The translations under genes were made by a program, and so were the position numbers. Below, piece after piece: positions 13,801 through 23,909 of a DNA stretch of 64,000 nucleotides. The stretch is from Oryzias latipes (lineage: Eukaryota > Chordata > Actinopteri > Beloniformes > Adrianichthyidae). The stretch lies in NCBI RefSeq assembly GCF_002234675.1, contig NC_019859.2, forward strand, positions 28,205,973 to 28,269,972. Reading direction: 5' to 3'. Numbering within the stretch: position 1 is the stretch's first letter; each line of letters opens with the position of its first letter. The notes below the pieces were generated by a model, which saw only the letters and a list, made by a program, of their open reading frames with translations, made no database searches and had not been told where the DNA came from.

Positions 13801-16800
13801 TGATAGAGACTGATGAAAATTCGTCTCAGACACAAGCATCAAAATACTAAAAGATTCTCTGTTTGTGTACAGTTGACGGCTTGCATGCATGCACTTAGTG
13901 CACTGCTGTACCCCATGTACTGGCAGCACATATTCATCCCCGTGCTTCCCCCACACCTTCTGGACTACTGCTGGTGAGAAGTCTGTGTGTCCGGCTGCCC
14001 AGCTTGTCCCTGCTTTTGAACTCACCTTGTCCGTCCTCTTGCAGTGCTCCAATGCCTTATCTGATTGGGGTTCACAGCAGTCTTTTTGAGGTGAGGAAAC
14101 AGCAGCAGCAATCTGAGTAAGTGACACACATCCCTCACTGTCTGTGCTTATCATGCAGGGACTAAGGAGCTCTGGGCTGGAGGATGTGGTGATTTTGGAT
14201 GTGGACTCAAACACTGTTGAGAGCCCTTTTGATGATCTGAAAAGGATTCCTGCTAATGTGGTAAACAAATGTTTTGATTGCTTATTACTGTGTTCAACAC
14301 TGAAATAAGCATGGTTGTTGCTTAGTCCCCATGTCATTCTTATGAGGAGAGTCAATGCTTGTGTGCAGATTGATGCTTAAGTATAATGTTTGATGCACAG
14401 GTATGGGGTCGATGCTAGTTTGTAGGATATAATCTCAGGTGCAAGGTCAATTCCTCAGTGTAGGGTTTGTGTCAGGGTGAAGGGTTGTTGCTCTGGCCCT
14501 AGGTCAATATTGTAGAAGATAATAACTCAAGTCCAAGGTCAATGCTGAGGTGCAAGTTCAATGCCCAGGTACAGGGTCAATGCTTAAGTGCAGGGTTGTT
14601 GCTCATATGCAGGGTCAATATTAAGGAGTAGTGTCATTGTTGGGGTGCATTGTTAATCGAGTGAAGTGAAGATATTCAGAGGACGGTTAGCATGTCTGTT
14701 CAGGGGTGGTGTTTCAGTGCAGGGTCTGTTCTCAGGTGCTGGGTTGATCCTCAAGGGAAGGAAACAATTAGTTGGAGGACCATTGCTTGTATTCAGTGTC
14801 AAAGCTTTGGTGTGATGTCAGTGCTCAAGTGTGGGAACAACTCTCAGGAGCAGGGTCAACGCTTGAGTGGAGGGTCAATTTTAGCGTGCAGGGTTGATGT
14901 TTGGGTTTATGCTCACATGCAGGGTCAATTCTCAGGTGCAGGATCAATTCTTAAGTGTAGTAAACAACATGGCTGCTGGCACAGTTCCTTCTTTATTTGA
15001 GTCTATAATATTCCAGCTGCCTTAGCAGTTTTAACATGGAATTTTAACTTTTTCATCAGCCAAGAATGATGGTAACTCTCTTTTCCTAAGGCATTGAATT
15101 TTAATCCTCTGTTTTCCTCTATGAATTCTCAAACATTGAGCTCCAGTGGCCAAATATATTTGCACTTTATTGAATCTAGCACTTACTAATAAGCCTTATG
15201 AGATCAGTTCCACAGCTGTTTTTTGCAATGATGTAAGGGATCACTGTGCTTTCGCCGTTGTGAGAGATGAAAAACAACCTAAATCCAAACCTCATTACAT
15301 AATGAAAATACATTTTAAGCAATTTAAGCCCTAGGCATTTTTCCAAGATCTTTACAACAGTGATATATGTCGCACCAACTTAATTCAAGATGTTGAATGT
15401 GCTTGGGAATACTTTCAAAAGATCTTCCTGTCAATTTTCCACAAGCATGCCCCTGTGAAAAAAATAGGATATCCGGGAGGAATAATCCTTGGATATCAGC
15501 TCTCAGAGAAAGAAATGCTGCCTGAATTTGACTCTGCTGTAACACAGCAGAAAGAGAAAATTACAAAGCAATTCAATAAATAATAAATAGTTTATCTTTT
15601 TTCAACTTATCTCAGCTTGCATCCTTTCATTCAAATGCTTTTACTGCATCTTATTATGTAACATCTGCAGCTGATTTCTGCATAAAACCCATCTCCTGTG
15701 CAGAAATGAAAAAGGCCCTGCAAGAAATTGACCCTCAATTGAACATCAGCTGAGGAGTTTCGCAAGAGTTGACTTTAGCCCCTATGCTTTTCATTGTTTT
15801 AATAAACGACTTGGGTAGTCAATTGCCATATGTTAAGTTCCGTGTATATGCAGACGATACTATCATCTACACAACTGCCTCTTCCATTATTCGTGCTCTA
15901 AATGAGCTCCGTGTGCTTTCCAACAGTTTCAGTTTTCTCTGCATCCGCTGAAGCTGGTCCTTAATGCAAAACAGACCAAATTTATGACCTTCACCAGAGC
16001 CTGTTCACAATTCTGGGAGGATTGAATAAGTCTCTTCTTATAAATACCTGGGTGTATGGAGAGATGTCCAACTGTCTTTTACATCTCACATTGAACATCT
16101 TCTGAAAAAAAGCGAAGGCTCTGCTGGGCTTTTATTAACAGGAACAAACCCTGTATGAAGACTACTGTAAGAAAAAGACTTGTTCAGACCACCTCCCTCT
16201 CCACCGCCTACGCTTCATCACCAATTCTGCCTTCAGGACCCATCACTGTGAACTGTACTCTCTGCCTTCATGTCCTTCACTCAAACTCAGAGGACAAAGA
16301 CACAGGCTATCTTTCATCTACAAGGCCATTCTTGGAAAACTACCATCATGCTTATGCCGTCTCCTGTCTCCTGCTAACAGTGGATACAACTCCCGCTCCT
16401 CACACCGGCTTCTCCACTTTCTTCCCAGGATCCACACAGAGCTTGGGAAAACTGCCTTTTCCTCTGCTGCTTCTCTCTCATGGAATAGCGGTCTGATCTC
16501 TGCAACTGCGAGAACCCATCTTCCTAAGTTGCTTTAAAACAAAGCTTTCTGAGTGTGTGACCGAAGAGTGTATTTGTTATTCTTGAGCTGATTTTAAATT
16601 TGTTTTATTTTCAAGTTTTTATGGTTTTTTGTTTTTGTGTGTGTGCCAATGCCTCTTACCCAGCTCTCTCTGGAAAAAGAAATTTTATCTCAAGGGACTT
16701 CCTGGTAAAATAAAGGATAAATAAATTGATGCTAGGACAAGGTCAATGGTGCAAGGTAAAAGATTGGCCATGGGGTCAGTGCTCAATAATGTTCAAAGCT

Positions 16801-19800
16801 CTCCTGCAGGTTCAGCGTTTTGGTGTTACAGTAGTACTCAGATGAAAGGCTAATGTTTGGTTACAAGGTCAGTGCTTGGGTTCCAAGTCATCTCTTGGGT
16901 GGAAGGTCAGTGTATGTACATGAAGCATGGGTATATTCTTGGGGACAAAGTTAAAGCTGGTTTACAGGGTCAATGCTCAGATGCAGCGAAGATCCTTAGA
17001 TGCAGAGTTGATGCACAGGAGCAGGACTGATGCTCAAGTGCAGCATTGATGTTAACATACAAGGTACTACTCAGTAATACTCAGTTGGAAGGATGGATGT
17101 TGGGGTGTAGGTTTGACCAGATGCAGGGTCAATGTTCAGGATGAGGGCCAAACCCCAGGTGTAAGGTTGATTTTTCAGGTGCATGGACTCTACTGAGGCA
17201 CTGGATTGAGGCTTAAATACAGGGTCAATGTTTAGGTGCAAAGCCAATTCTTATAGGAAGTTTGTTGCTGTGGTACAGTGTCAATGTGTGGATGTAAAGT
17301 TGATGTTAAGCTGCAGCGTCAATGTTTTAAGGGCCAAAATCATGCAAGTGTAATATAAGTGTTTTATAATGTTAATTGCTCCATTCACACCTCTCATGGA
17401 GTCCTTTAAAAATGCTAAATATATGTTTAGGTGGAGAATCCATACTCAGATGCAGTTTGAATGCTCATATTTAGGGTCAATGCTTGAGTACAGACTCAAT
17501 ACTCGGATATTTTGTTGTTGCCTTTGTCCAGGGTCAGTGTTCATTTACAGTGTTAATACTTACAAGCAGAGTCAATTTAACCCTTGTGCTATCTTAGATG
17601 ACCCCACCCTTACATTGACGTCTTCTCGCTACCATGACAAAGGTGGATAAATGTGGAAAGATTTCATGTAATCCATGGACACCAGTGAAGATCACAAATC
17701 ATTGAAGGAAAAAAGGTTCAGCGCACTGTTTAGTGGGTCTAGATGACCCAATTCCCAATGTTAAAGTGCCTAAGATAGCACAAGGGATACAGAAATAGGG
17801 TAGGTGACCTGGAGTAGGATTAATGCACCCGTGCAGGATTCATGCTTAAATACAGAGTTAACAAACAATAGGTAGTATTTGAGACCCGAGTTATGTACAT
17901 CAAACGTACACTTCTCAATTTAATAGAATCCCTGAAGTGGATTTAGCCCCCTCCCCATCTTTTTTAAATTGTGTCTTTAAGTTCCTCCTGCAGCTGATTG
18001 ATGCCCCTGAAACCGTATGTGCAGGTGGCTGGACTAAAGGTGTGTCTGAAGCGTCGAGCGATGTCCACTGGCTGTGGCGTTTCTCAAGCCTTCCTCAAAG
18101 CTCAAGCACTGCTTTTCGGAGGTTACAGGGATGCTCTGGAGAGAAACCAGGTGTGTTTCTTCAACATGCATGAACGCGCTTGCTCTGTGACACTTGCTTA
18201 CTCTGTGTATCTCTTTCACTGCAGGATGGTGAGATATGTTTCAGTGAAGAGCTCTTTCTTAATCACAAGTCTGCCAGTGTAAAACCATTCCTGCAGAATG
18301 CCATCCATCTACAGTTTTTCAAACAGGTGAGCAAAGCCATCTACTTGGTTTTGTCCAGACTCTCCGGCTTCCAAACACATTCTTCATTGGTTGATTAAGA
18401 CTTCCATTTTTCCCCCGTGAGCAAGAACTGAAAATGGATGGACATCTATATACATGAGACACAGCTAAGGATTCCATTGGCTCAAAATGCCTTATGCAAA
18501 AATAAATGAAAAGATTTTAGGTTTTAAAAAAGTGCATTCTATAAATAGTACTCTAAAACAGCTGTAAGCGAATAACCCTTGTTCTATCTTAGATGACCCC
18601 ACCCTTACATTGACGTGTTCTCCCTACCATGACAAAGGTGGAAAGATTTCATGTAATCCATGGACACCAGTGAAGATCACAAATCATTGAAGAAAAAAGT
18701 TCAGCGACTGTTTAGTGGGTCTAGATGACCCAACTCCCAATGGTAAAGTGCCTAGGATAGCACAAGGGTTGAAAAGATAAAAAAAGATATTAAAACAACT
18801 AAAAGTCCCACCAAAAAGGTCCTTCTGATCCTTTAGCCGCTCCTTGAATATCCAGCAATGTTGCAGCTAAAAGGAATTTAAGACTTCAGGAGGGTGTAGT
18901 GATTTGATCCCATAGTTATAATTTACATATTTTTTTTAAAATGGAGAAGCACAATTTTATATATAAAAATGTTTCGTCTTACATAAACATTTAGTAGAAT
19001 ATTTTAAAAGTCAAAAATGGTCTTTTTACATTTTGCTTGTGAAGAAATTTGTAATTATAAAACAATATGTAACTGTTGAAGAATAAATGTAAAAACAAAC
19101 TACAGAAAACGAATAAAATACTAACAAAAAGCTGTTTAAAACACTATCATGGAGCTAAACTTGGTAGTTCCAGCAAACCGAAAAAAAGAAATCTGCAACT
19201 CAGGATGTTTCCCTGTGTGCTGCTTGCCTGAATGCTATCCACCCTGCATAAAAAAGCGTGTGCACATGGGTGGCTGACTTACTTAAGGTCTGCTCTCCCA
19301 TAGTTGTAATCAAAGTATTTATGTCTCAACCCTGCCCAACATTTAAACTCTCATACCATTCAACATGCATCCACTTTTTTCCCCACTGATGTTCTGCCAA
19401 ACTTTATGGTAGTATATAATTGTCCAGTATGTGCAAACAGTGACAGGTCAGTCAGAGTCCCCACCAGTTCGAAGAATGTGTATTTGGTGATGACCCAAAC
19501 CGTCCCACCTGCTGCAAAATATTGGTTAATTCCCATCAATATGTACTTGGTGGTTTTGTTTCAGTTTATTGACAGTCGCTTGGAGTATCTGAACAAAGGG
19601 AGGCACCCGGACGATCTGTTTGAGGAGGAGTTAATAAAATATGAAAACACAACAGGTGCGTTTGGTTTGGCACTTCCAAACGTTTTTCTGTGGAAGCTCA
19701 ACCAACAGCTTTGTCTTTATTTTACAGGAAGAGGAAAGTCATGCCAACAGTTGGTGGGTAATCTAAAGGTTAGTACATCTCGGACACCGGAAGTAGCACT

Positions 19801-21860
19801 TTCCTGCCTCAGTGTGAGGGCCAGCAAAATAAGTTGGGGTTTTTTTTTCTGACAGAAAGGAGGGGGGACTCTGATCCACAACATGAAGACCAAAGCAAAC
19901 GTAAGGGCTGAGCCGCCTCTCAGTGGGACGTTTCAGACAGCAGATTGTTGTTTGTATTTCATGGCTTTATCATTGTCTCCTGCAGACCAAATGGCTTACC
20001 ACGTCTAGCGTTAAGAACCTGCTAGTTCACAAGGTACGCTCATGCATGTTCATATCTGCTGATATGTTCACTGCTTTCTGCATTGCCCACTCCATTTTGT
20101 GCTCTGCAGAGACACCACAACAACCCCGATCTTCAGAGAGGAAGCTCTGTTTCTCACCATCGGGGACAATCTGACTGTCTACAGAGCCGCCTACCGATCA
20201 CGCAACATTTTGGAAGGGTAAGAACTCACTCCTATCCCACAGCTGTGCTGCTCTGACCTATTGTTGCTGTCCTGTTCATGAGTTCTAGCCAGTTTATGGG
20301 CGAATGCTGATTGAAAATGCTTCGTTCTGAATCAGGTTCACCAACAGGAACTCTGAGCTCAGTTCAGGCTCCTCCCCCATCAGACTTTCCTGTTCATGTC
20401 TTCATTTACGCCATTTAGATGGGAGTGATAACAAGAAGGAATGAACCAATTCAATTTTTTTAGAATCATCAGTCTGACATGTATGGCCTTTCAGTATTTC
20501 TAATGCAGAGGAACTGGAGTTCATGCAAATTTATGCCAGAAAGAATAATTAGACGCTAGAATTTTAAATGAAATTGATGTTTTTTCCATTATCTTAACAT
20601 AGTTCTGTCTTGTATTCCTTGAACCCATTCTTGGGTTATTGTTTCACAGTTGTGACAGCAGCTCACGACTCCCCCGGGTAATGGCTAACATACATTAATA
20701 GAATCCCACCCAGAGGCATGACAACGAAAGTGGGACTTTAATTGTAGTGAACGGAGTTCAGTCGATGATATGCTGATGATGGTCTCCTGTTGTGTTTCTC
20801 TTTATTAGTCTAGACCTCAGCGACCTGCTCATAAGAAAAGACACGAGGAAAAAAAAGAGACTGGACATGAGTGGGACGGGTGAGCTAAAAGAAAACACCA
20901 ACGTTACTTTGAATGTAATAAAGACCTATTCGAACAATTAGCCCTTCAGTTGTTGTCTCAAGTTTTTCTGAGATTCTTCCTAATTTCAATCAGATATTCC
21001 CTTTTTTGTCTGTATTTAGCCTTTGTGCTATCTTGTGGGGTCCAGATGACCCCACTCCCAACGTTAACGTGCCTCAGAGGCACGTTAACGTTGGGAGTGG
21101 GGTCATCTGGACCCCACAAGATAGCACATGGGTAAGACCAGGGGTCCCCAAATCCAGGCCTTCAGGGCCGGTGTCCTGCGGGTTTTCCAGAAACCCTCCC
21201 TTATATGCTGCTGATTACCTGGATCAGGTGTGTTTAGCCAGTAAGGAGCTTCCATGGCAGGTTAGTGGGAAGACTTGTAGGACACTGGCCCTCGAGGCCT
21301 GGATTTGGGGACCACGGGGTTAGACAGTAGATAGATAGATAGATAAATGACTTTATTAATCCCACAATGGGGAAATTTCATTTATCTAGTAGGCTATTTT
21401 GGGTTCTTTGTCAGGATAACTCTGTGATTTAAGCACCTATAAGTGAAAGCTTGTGTGTCATTTGCCCCGTCTCTGCTGCCCTTAGAGGGGTTCCAGATCT
21501 CAAGGCTGAGTTGGACTTGAAACCCCATGAGAAGGAGGAGGAGCAGGAGATGCTGCTTTGTGATCTGGAGGAGCTGGACCTCCTGGGCGAGATCTTCGAC
21601 ACGCTCAGCTCTCATGAGCCCTGCCAGCTGTACGGCACTCGCAGTCTGGATCTGTTCGGACCGGACAGCCACGATTTCATCACAAAGGTTAGTAGTAGGA
21701 AAGTTCACCCCCACCCCCTCCTCGCCCTCATTCCCAATAATAAAATCTGACTCCTGTCTGTGTTTGTCAGCGCCCACCTGACAGCCCAAGCCAGCAGAGT
21801 CTGTCCATGTCAGTCAATGGTAGCCTGTATAGGTGGAACCTGGACTCCACAGAGGATTCT

Positions 21861-21892
<32 letters not shown>

Positions 21893-22460
21893 CTTTAGCT
21901 TGCAGATGGAGGGGGCAGACGGGGAGGAAAACAGAGGAATAAAGGAAATGATCAACTCTGAAGAGGAGGAGGAGGAGGAGGTGGACGGTGGGGTAAATGT
22001 CTCAGGTTTAGAGAAGGAGCCAGGAAATGAAGCAGCCCAGGCGTGGGGGGGTGAAGGCTTAAGTGAGGGGGGAGAAGAGGTGGAGGAGGCCATGAAGCAG
22101 ACAGACAATGGAGATGACGAGAAACGAGAAGATGTGAGGGAAGAGGAAGAAAGCCAAGAGATGATGAAGGAAGGAGGCGTGTGTGTCAGCCCCCAGCCCC
22201 CCGCCCCTACAGAAGAGCAGCAAGAAGAAAGTGCAGCAGAGGGAGGGGAGCTCCCCTTCTCCCCCCCTAAAGTCATGTCTGCTGTGGCTCGCTTCCAGTC
22301 TCAGCCTTCCACCAGGCCAAACTTCCAGCTGAGGCCCATGACCACGACCCTGTCTGAGGCTGCGGCTCGGAGTGCGGGAGACACGCAGCACCAGCCACCT
22401 GAGGAAGACTCATGCCCCTCCCTTAGTGTCTCAGAGCTGAAGAAAAGGTTTGAGGTTTGA
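1857..22460 (+). CDS. dennd1c: DENN domain-containing protein 1C (21 of about 22 coding exons)
   Basis: Guanine-nucleotide exchange factor of the DENND1 (connecdenn) family; family members act on Rab35 in clathrin-linked endocytic recycling. Exons by AG/GT borders and phase: 1857-1921, 8119-8162, 8592-8641, 11132-11251, 11326-11395, 12891-12971, 13517-13570, 13652-13762, 13873-13973, 14045-14090, 14159-14260, 18025-18150, 18225-18326, 19565-19655, 19728-19768, 19856-19900, 19986-20033, 20110-20217, 20809-20879, 21486-21687, 21771-22460. They sum to about 790 codons including the stop, against about 800 in human DENND1C. u[49 protein letters not shown]. c[44 protein letters not shown]. d[24 protein letters not shown]. 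The phrases [33 protein letters not shown] and the C-terminal ELKKRFEV favour 1C over 1A or 1B. The last exon is acidic, with EP and EEE runs. The initiating exon is missing from view. All splice phases agree and no in-frame stop was seen, so it looks functional. Confidence 0.93.
3045..3405 (-). repeat. tRNA-headed SINE-like repeat
   Basis: Read on the minus strand, the copy starts near 3400 with a tRNA-like head: an A-box-like GGTTAGCGCTCTTGCC and a B-box GGTTCAAGTCC. It continues into the common fish body (CCTCCCACCGTCCAAAAACA, GGCGACCTTTCCAGG) and ends near 3045 in the GGGTCACGGGGCTGCCGGAG tail (plus-strand spelling). Fragments of the same tail occur at about 5090-5160 and 6515-6650. It lies in DENND1C intron 1922-8118. 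Confidence 0.6.
4141..4725 (-). mobile_element. LINE fragment (C-terminal end of reverse transcriptase ORF), interrupted by a MITE
   Basis: The minus strand reads [20 protein letters not shown] (from about 4700) and, further down, [20 protein letters not shown] then [13 protein letters not shown]. This is the typical end of a fish non-LTR retrotransposon ORF2. The two pieces are separated by roughly 200 bp of unrelated DNA (4400-4620). The fragment is 5'-truncated, as is normal for LINEs. It lies in the first large DENND1C intron. Confidence 0.7.
4400..4622. mobile_element. Small non-autonomous DNA element inserted in the LINE
   Basis: The block contains the GATACG/ATATCG-rich sequence ending in GCCAATACACACCCCTA, which resembles one end of a common fish MITE. 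It splits the LINE reading frame at 4141-4725. The other terminus is not clear because that side is AT-rich, so the left border is approximate. Confidence 0.45.
6500..8118. other. Rest of DENND1C intron: repeat tail and AT-rich DNA
   Basis: 6515-6650 holds a fragment of the GGGTCACAGGGCTGCCGGAG SINE-type tail. 6780-8118 is AT-rich with no host gene seen. A short stretch at 7800-7860 could be a remnant of a LINE C-terminus, but it is too short to assign. The long ORF at 7797-8399 is low-complexity F/L-rich and overlaps the true exon 8119-8162. Confidence 0.5.
8974..9557 (-). repeat. Repeat family F1, copy 1 (TTAAAGTCCCACTC-type ends)
   Basis: The copy starts TTAAAAGCCCACTCTGATGA and ends GGAGTGGGACTTTAA, so the two termini are inverted repeats of about 14 bp. 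The middle, read on the minus strand, corresponds to the short coding-like stretch conserved in other copies (see 28380, 42360, 53440, 62160). It lies in the DENND1C intron between the exons at 8592 and 11132. Class unknown; possibly a Harbinger-related MITE. Confidence 0.6.
10230..10878. mobile_element. hAT-type MITE with 8-bp target duplication, carrying an inserted piggyBac MITE
   Basis: Termini are CAGGGGTGTCAAACTCA at the left and TTGAGTTTAACACATG at the right, inverted with a few changes. The flanks CTTTAGAG (10222-10229) and CTTTAGGG (10879-10886) match at 7 of 8 bases, the hAT duplication size. GGGCCACAT motifs near both ends are typical of this family. No transposase is present. A piggyBac-type MITE lies inside at 10391-10595. 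Confidence 0.85.
10391..10595. mobile_element. piggyBac-type MITE (family PB), copy 1
   Basis: 205 bp with inverted ends CCCTTGTGCTATC..GATAGCACAAGGG, flanked by GTAA and TTAA. The internal sequence TCATCTAGACCCACTAGACA is shared by all copies. It is nested inside the hAT MITE 10230-10878. Confidence 0.85.
11915..12119. mobile_element. piggyBac-type MITE (family PB), copy 2
   Basis: 205 bp, CCCTTGTGCTATC to GATAGCACAAGGG, with exact TTAA on both sides (11911-11914 and 12120-12123). This copy shows the TTAA target duplication most clearly. It lies in the DENND1C intron 11396-12890. Confidence 0.9.
12450..12700 (+). repeat. tRNA-derived SINE
   Basis: The head contains AACGTCAAGGTCGTGAGTTC followed by the B-box GTTCAAATCC. 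It continues with the stretch GGGGTTAAACCATCAAATTG and ends in the ATGCAGAGAACAAATTTCAC type tail known from many fish SINEs. It lies in a DENND1C intron, just upstream of the exon at 12891. Confidence 0.7.
14350..17575. repeat. Degenerate minisatellite in a DENND1C intron, split by a LINE
   Basis: From about 14400 to 14960 and again from about 16740 to 17575 the intron is built from diverged units close to GCAGGGTCAATGCTCAGGT (roughly 18-20 bp; dozens of recognisable GGTCAAT/GGTTGAT cores). The units vary in spacing and sequence, so this is an old array. A LINE fragment occupies the middle and a piggyBac MITE (17581-17786) sits at its right border. Confidence 0.8.
15000..16735 (+). mobile_element. 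LINE (non-LTR retrotransposon) fragment, decayed ORF2
   Basis: The plus strand reads a reverse-transcriptase core with the catalytic YADD box ([16 protein letters not shown], about 15840-15890), preceded by [14 protein letters not shown] and followed by [15 protein letters not shown] and the usual C-terminal part. The 3' end is the common fish LINE tail, CAAGGGACTTCCTGGTAAAA then TAAAGGATAAATAAAT. The reading frame is broken by several frame changes and stops; the 5' part is missing. It interrupts the minisatellite at 14350-17575. Confidence 0.85.
17581..17786. mobile_element. piggyBac-type MITE (family PB), copy 3
   Basis: 206 bp with CCCTTGTGCTATC at the left after TTAA (17577-17580) and GATAGCACAAGGG at the right; the right TTAA has changed to ATAC. 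Orientation is opposite to copies 1 and 2. It lies at the right edge of the minisatellite. Confidence 0.85.
18576..18768. mobile_element. piggyBac-type MITE (family PB), copy 4
   Basis: 193 bp with ends CCCTTGTTCTATC and GATAGCACAAGGG; flanks ATAA and TTGA are worn TTAA sites. It lies in DENND1C intron 18327-19564. Confidence 0.85.
21020..21132. mobile_element. Near-perfect palindromic MITE related to family PB
   Basis: Arms 21024-21075 and 21077-21128 are perfect reverse complements (52 bp) around a single A at 21076; outside them two base pairs mismatch before a final matching pair of CC/GG. Arm starts resemble the PB terminus (TTTGTGCTATCTTG..CAAGATAGCACATGGG) and the next stretch TCCAGATGACCCCACTCCCA resembles PB internal sequence. 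So it looks like two PB-like ends joined head to head. It sits in DENND1C intron 20880-21485 and would fold into a hairpin in the pre-mRNA. Confidence 0.9.
21139..21317. mobile_element. hAT-type MITE inserted at the palindrome border
   Basis: 179 bp with ends CAGGGGTCCCCAAATCCAGG and CCTGGATTTGGGGACCACGG. Flanks GGTAAGAC (21131-21138) and GGTTAGAC (21318-21325) match at 7 of 8, the hAT duplication size. The target overlaps the last bases of the palindromic MITE, so the hAT MITE came second. A GATA-type microsatellite (21326-21345) and a LINE/SINE tail fragment (CCCACAATGGGGAAATTTCA) follow. Confidence 0.85.
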
Positions 22461-22486
22461 AGGACGAACCCCACTTCCCAAGGATG

Positions 22487-22740
22487 GAAACCACTGACTG
22501 TAAAAGAAACGGACAGCTCAACGCCTCCCTTCTCGTGTTTCCCAAATATCAAATACCATTGCTTCCTGACACCGGCGCCGCCATGTTGAAACCTTTCAGC
22601 AGTGATTGGTCCCAGTCGCTCTGAGTCATCGTATCTATGGCAATGGCGACAGTAGTTGCTCCATAGAGTTGGAGGTAAGGCGTTTTCTACGGGTGACGTC
22701 ATAGTTTTATTCGTCCATTTTTACAGTCTATCTATGGTGT
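22487..22740. mobile_element. Probable MITE just behind the DENND1C stop codon
   Basis: Ends CCACTGACTGTAAAAGAAAC and, on the minus strand, CCATAGATAGACTGTAAAAA share the core ACTGTAAAA; this pattern is common in fish MITEs. It begins about 27 bp after the DENND1C stop, so most of the proximal 3' UTR would be transposon sequence. The target duplication is not clear. Confidence 0.55.
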
Positions 22741-22776
22741 AAACAAATGTTGCATCTCCTTTAAAAGCCCCTAAAG

Positions 22777-23901
22777 CAGGGGTCGGGAACCTTTTTGGCC
22801 AAGAGAGCCATAAATGCCACATATTTTGAAATGTAATTTCGAAAGAGCCATACAATAATGTAGTGTCCCTTCCCCACACTGAGGCACGGAGACTTAACCT
22901 CTTTTAAAGTTCTTTATTCCGATTACTGCAGACCGCAACAAACGCCCTTCAATTAATTCAGCAACTCCTGAATCTCTCCCGCCGACACGAGAGCGCTTCT
23001 CCCAACTTTATATTCCCCTGCTCCCGCTGCAGCCCTCCCATTTCCCTTATTCGGCCCATAGCTGAACCCCATTGGTCCAAACTACCTAACAACAGGCTGA
23101 GCGACAGAACTGAGGGCCAATCAGATCTCTGCTTGACGCGTTCAATGAACTCCAGAACTTTTAACGCGGCCCAACAGCCATCCAACTCAGTCCGCGACAA
23201 TATGTTTAAAACTAAATATACAAGTGAATGTGTGCATTTGATTTAATTTCAACATTTTTAAAGTACAATAGGTCTGTGGATTCTTTTTAATAACATTGTT
23301 ATTCTGTTGCTAATAAATGATGAGTATTTCTCGTGGTAGTTTGGCTGATGGTCTAGACTAGTCTGGTTGATACGTGGTGAGTTTCTGCTTCGTTCAGGCG
23401 TTGAGACTTTAAACGTCATCGTAGGTCTGAATGTTCTGTAGATGTGACAAAGACTGCTCACATGCAGACGGGGAGCCAAACACACACTCACACGCCACAG
23501 TGAGTGACGGGTTTTACGTTTTTACAATCCCTGCGCGATTCACCTGCTGCCTGTCCCCACAACACCTCAGCCCCACCCTCTGCTTTCTCCCTCACACATC
23601 CCGTCCCCGCATCTGCGCGCTCTTTCTCAGAGACGGGAGGGCGCAGTTTTAGCCACGGCAATTCACAGGTTTTCAGCTGGTACAAACTCTGTGAAATAAT
23701 AGATAATAGTAACTGATAGCGCTGGCGCAGATTTCTCTCTCTAAGCACTGCTACTACTGCGCGCCTCTGACATCGCATCGCGCCCGAGAAGGACTGGTCT
23801 AATGAAAAAAAAAAAACTATAATTAAAGATTTGTCTGCGAGCCACATGTGACCATCAAAAGAGCCATATATGGCTCGCGAGCCATAGGTTCCCGACCCCT
23901 G
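22777..23901. mobile_element. hAT-type non-autonomous element containing a solo LTR
   Basis: 1125 bp with ends CAGGGGTCGGGAACC and GGTTCCCGACCCCTG, perfect inverted repeats over 15 bp. The exact 8-bp duplication CCCTAAAG lies at 22769-22776 and 23902-23909. Subterminal AAGAGAGCCATAAATG and CAAAAGAGCCATATATGGCT are typical of this hAT family. No transposase is seen. A solo LTR occupies 22859-23199. A partial relative lies at 33563-33866. Confidence 0.92.
22859..23199 (-). mobile_element. Solo LTR nested in the hAT element
   Basis: Fossil. 341 bp running TGTAGTGTCCC..CCGCGACA on the plus strand; read on the minus strand it starts TGTCGCGGACTG and ends GGACACTACA. A TATA-like TATAAAG and, nearer the 3' end, an AATAAA signal are in the expected order for an LTR in minus orientation. 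Flanks ATAA and ATAT could be a 4-bp duplication with one change. It is younger than the surrounding hAT element. No internal region remains. Confidence 0.75.
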
Positions 23902-23909
23902 CCCTAAAG

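Noticed and set aside
21767-22391. Minus-strand ORFs rich in Ser (169 and 110 codons)
   Set aside because: Shadows of the acidic last exon of DENND1C.
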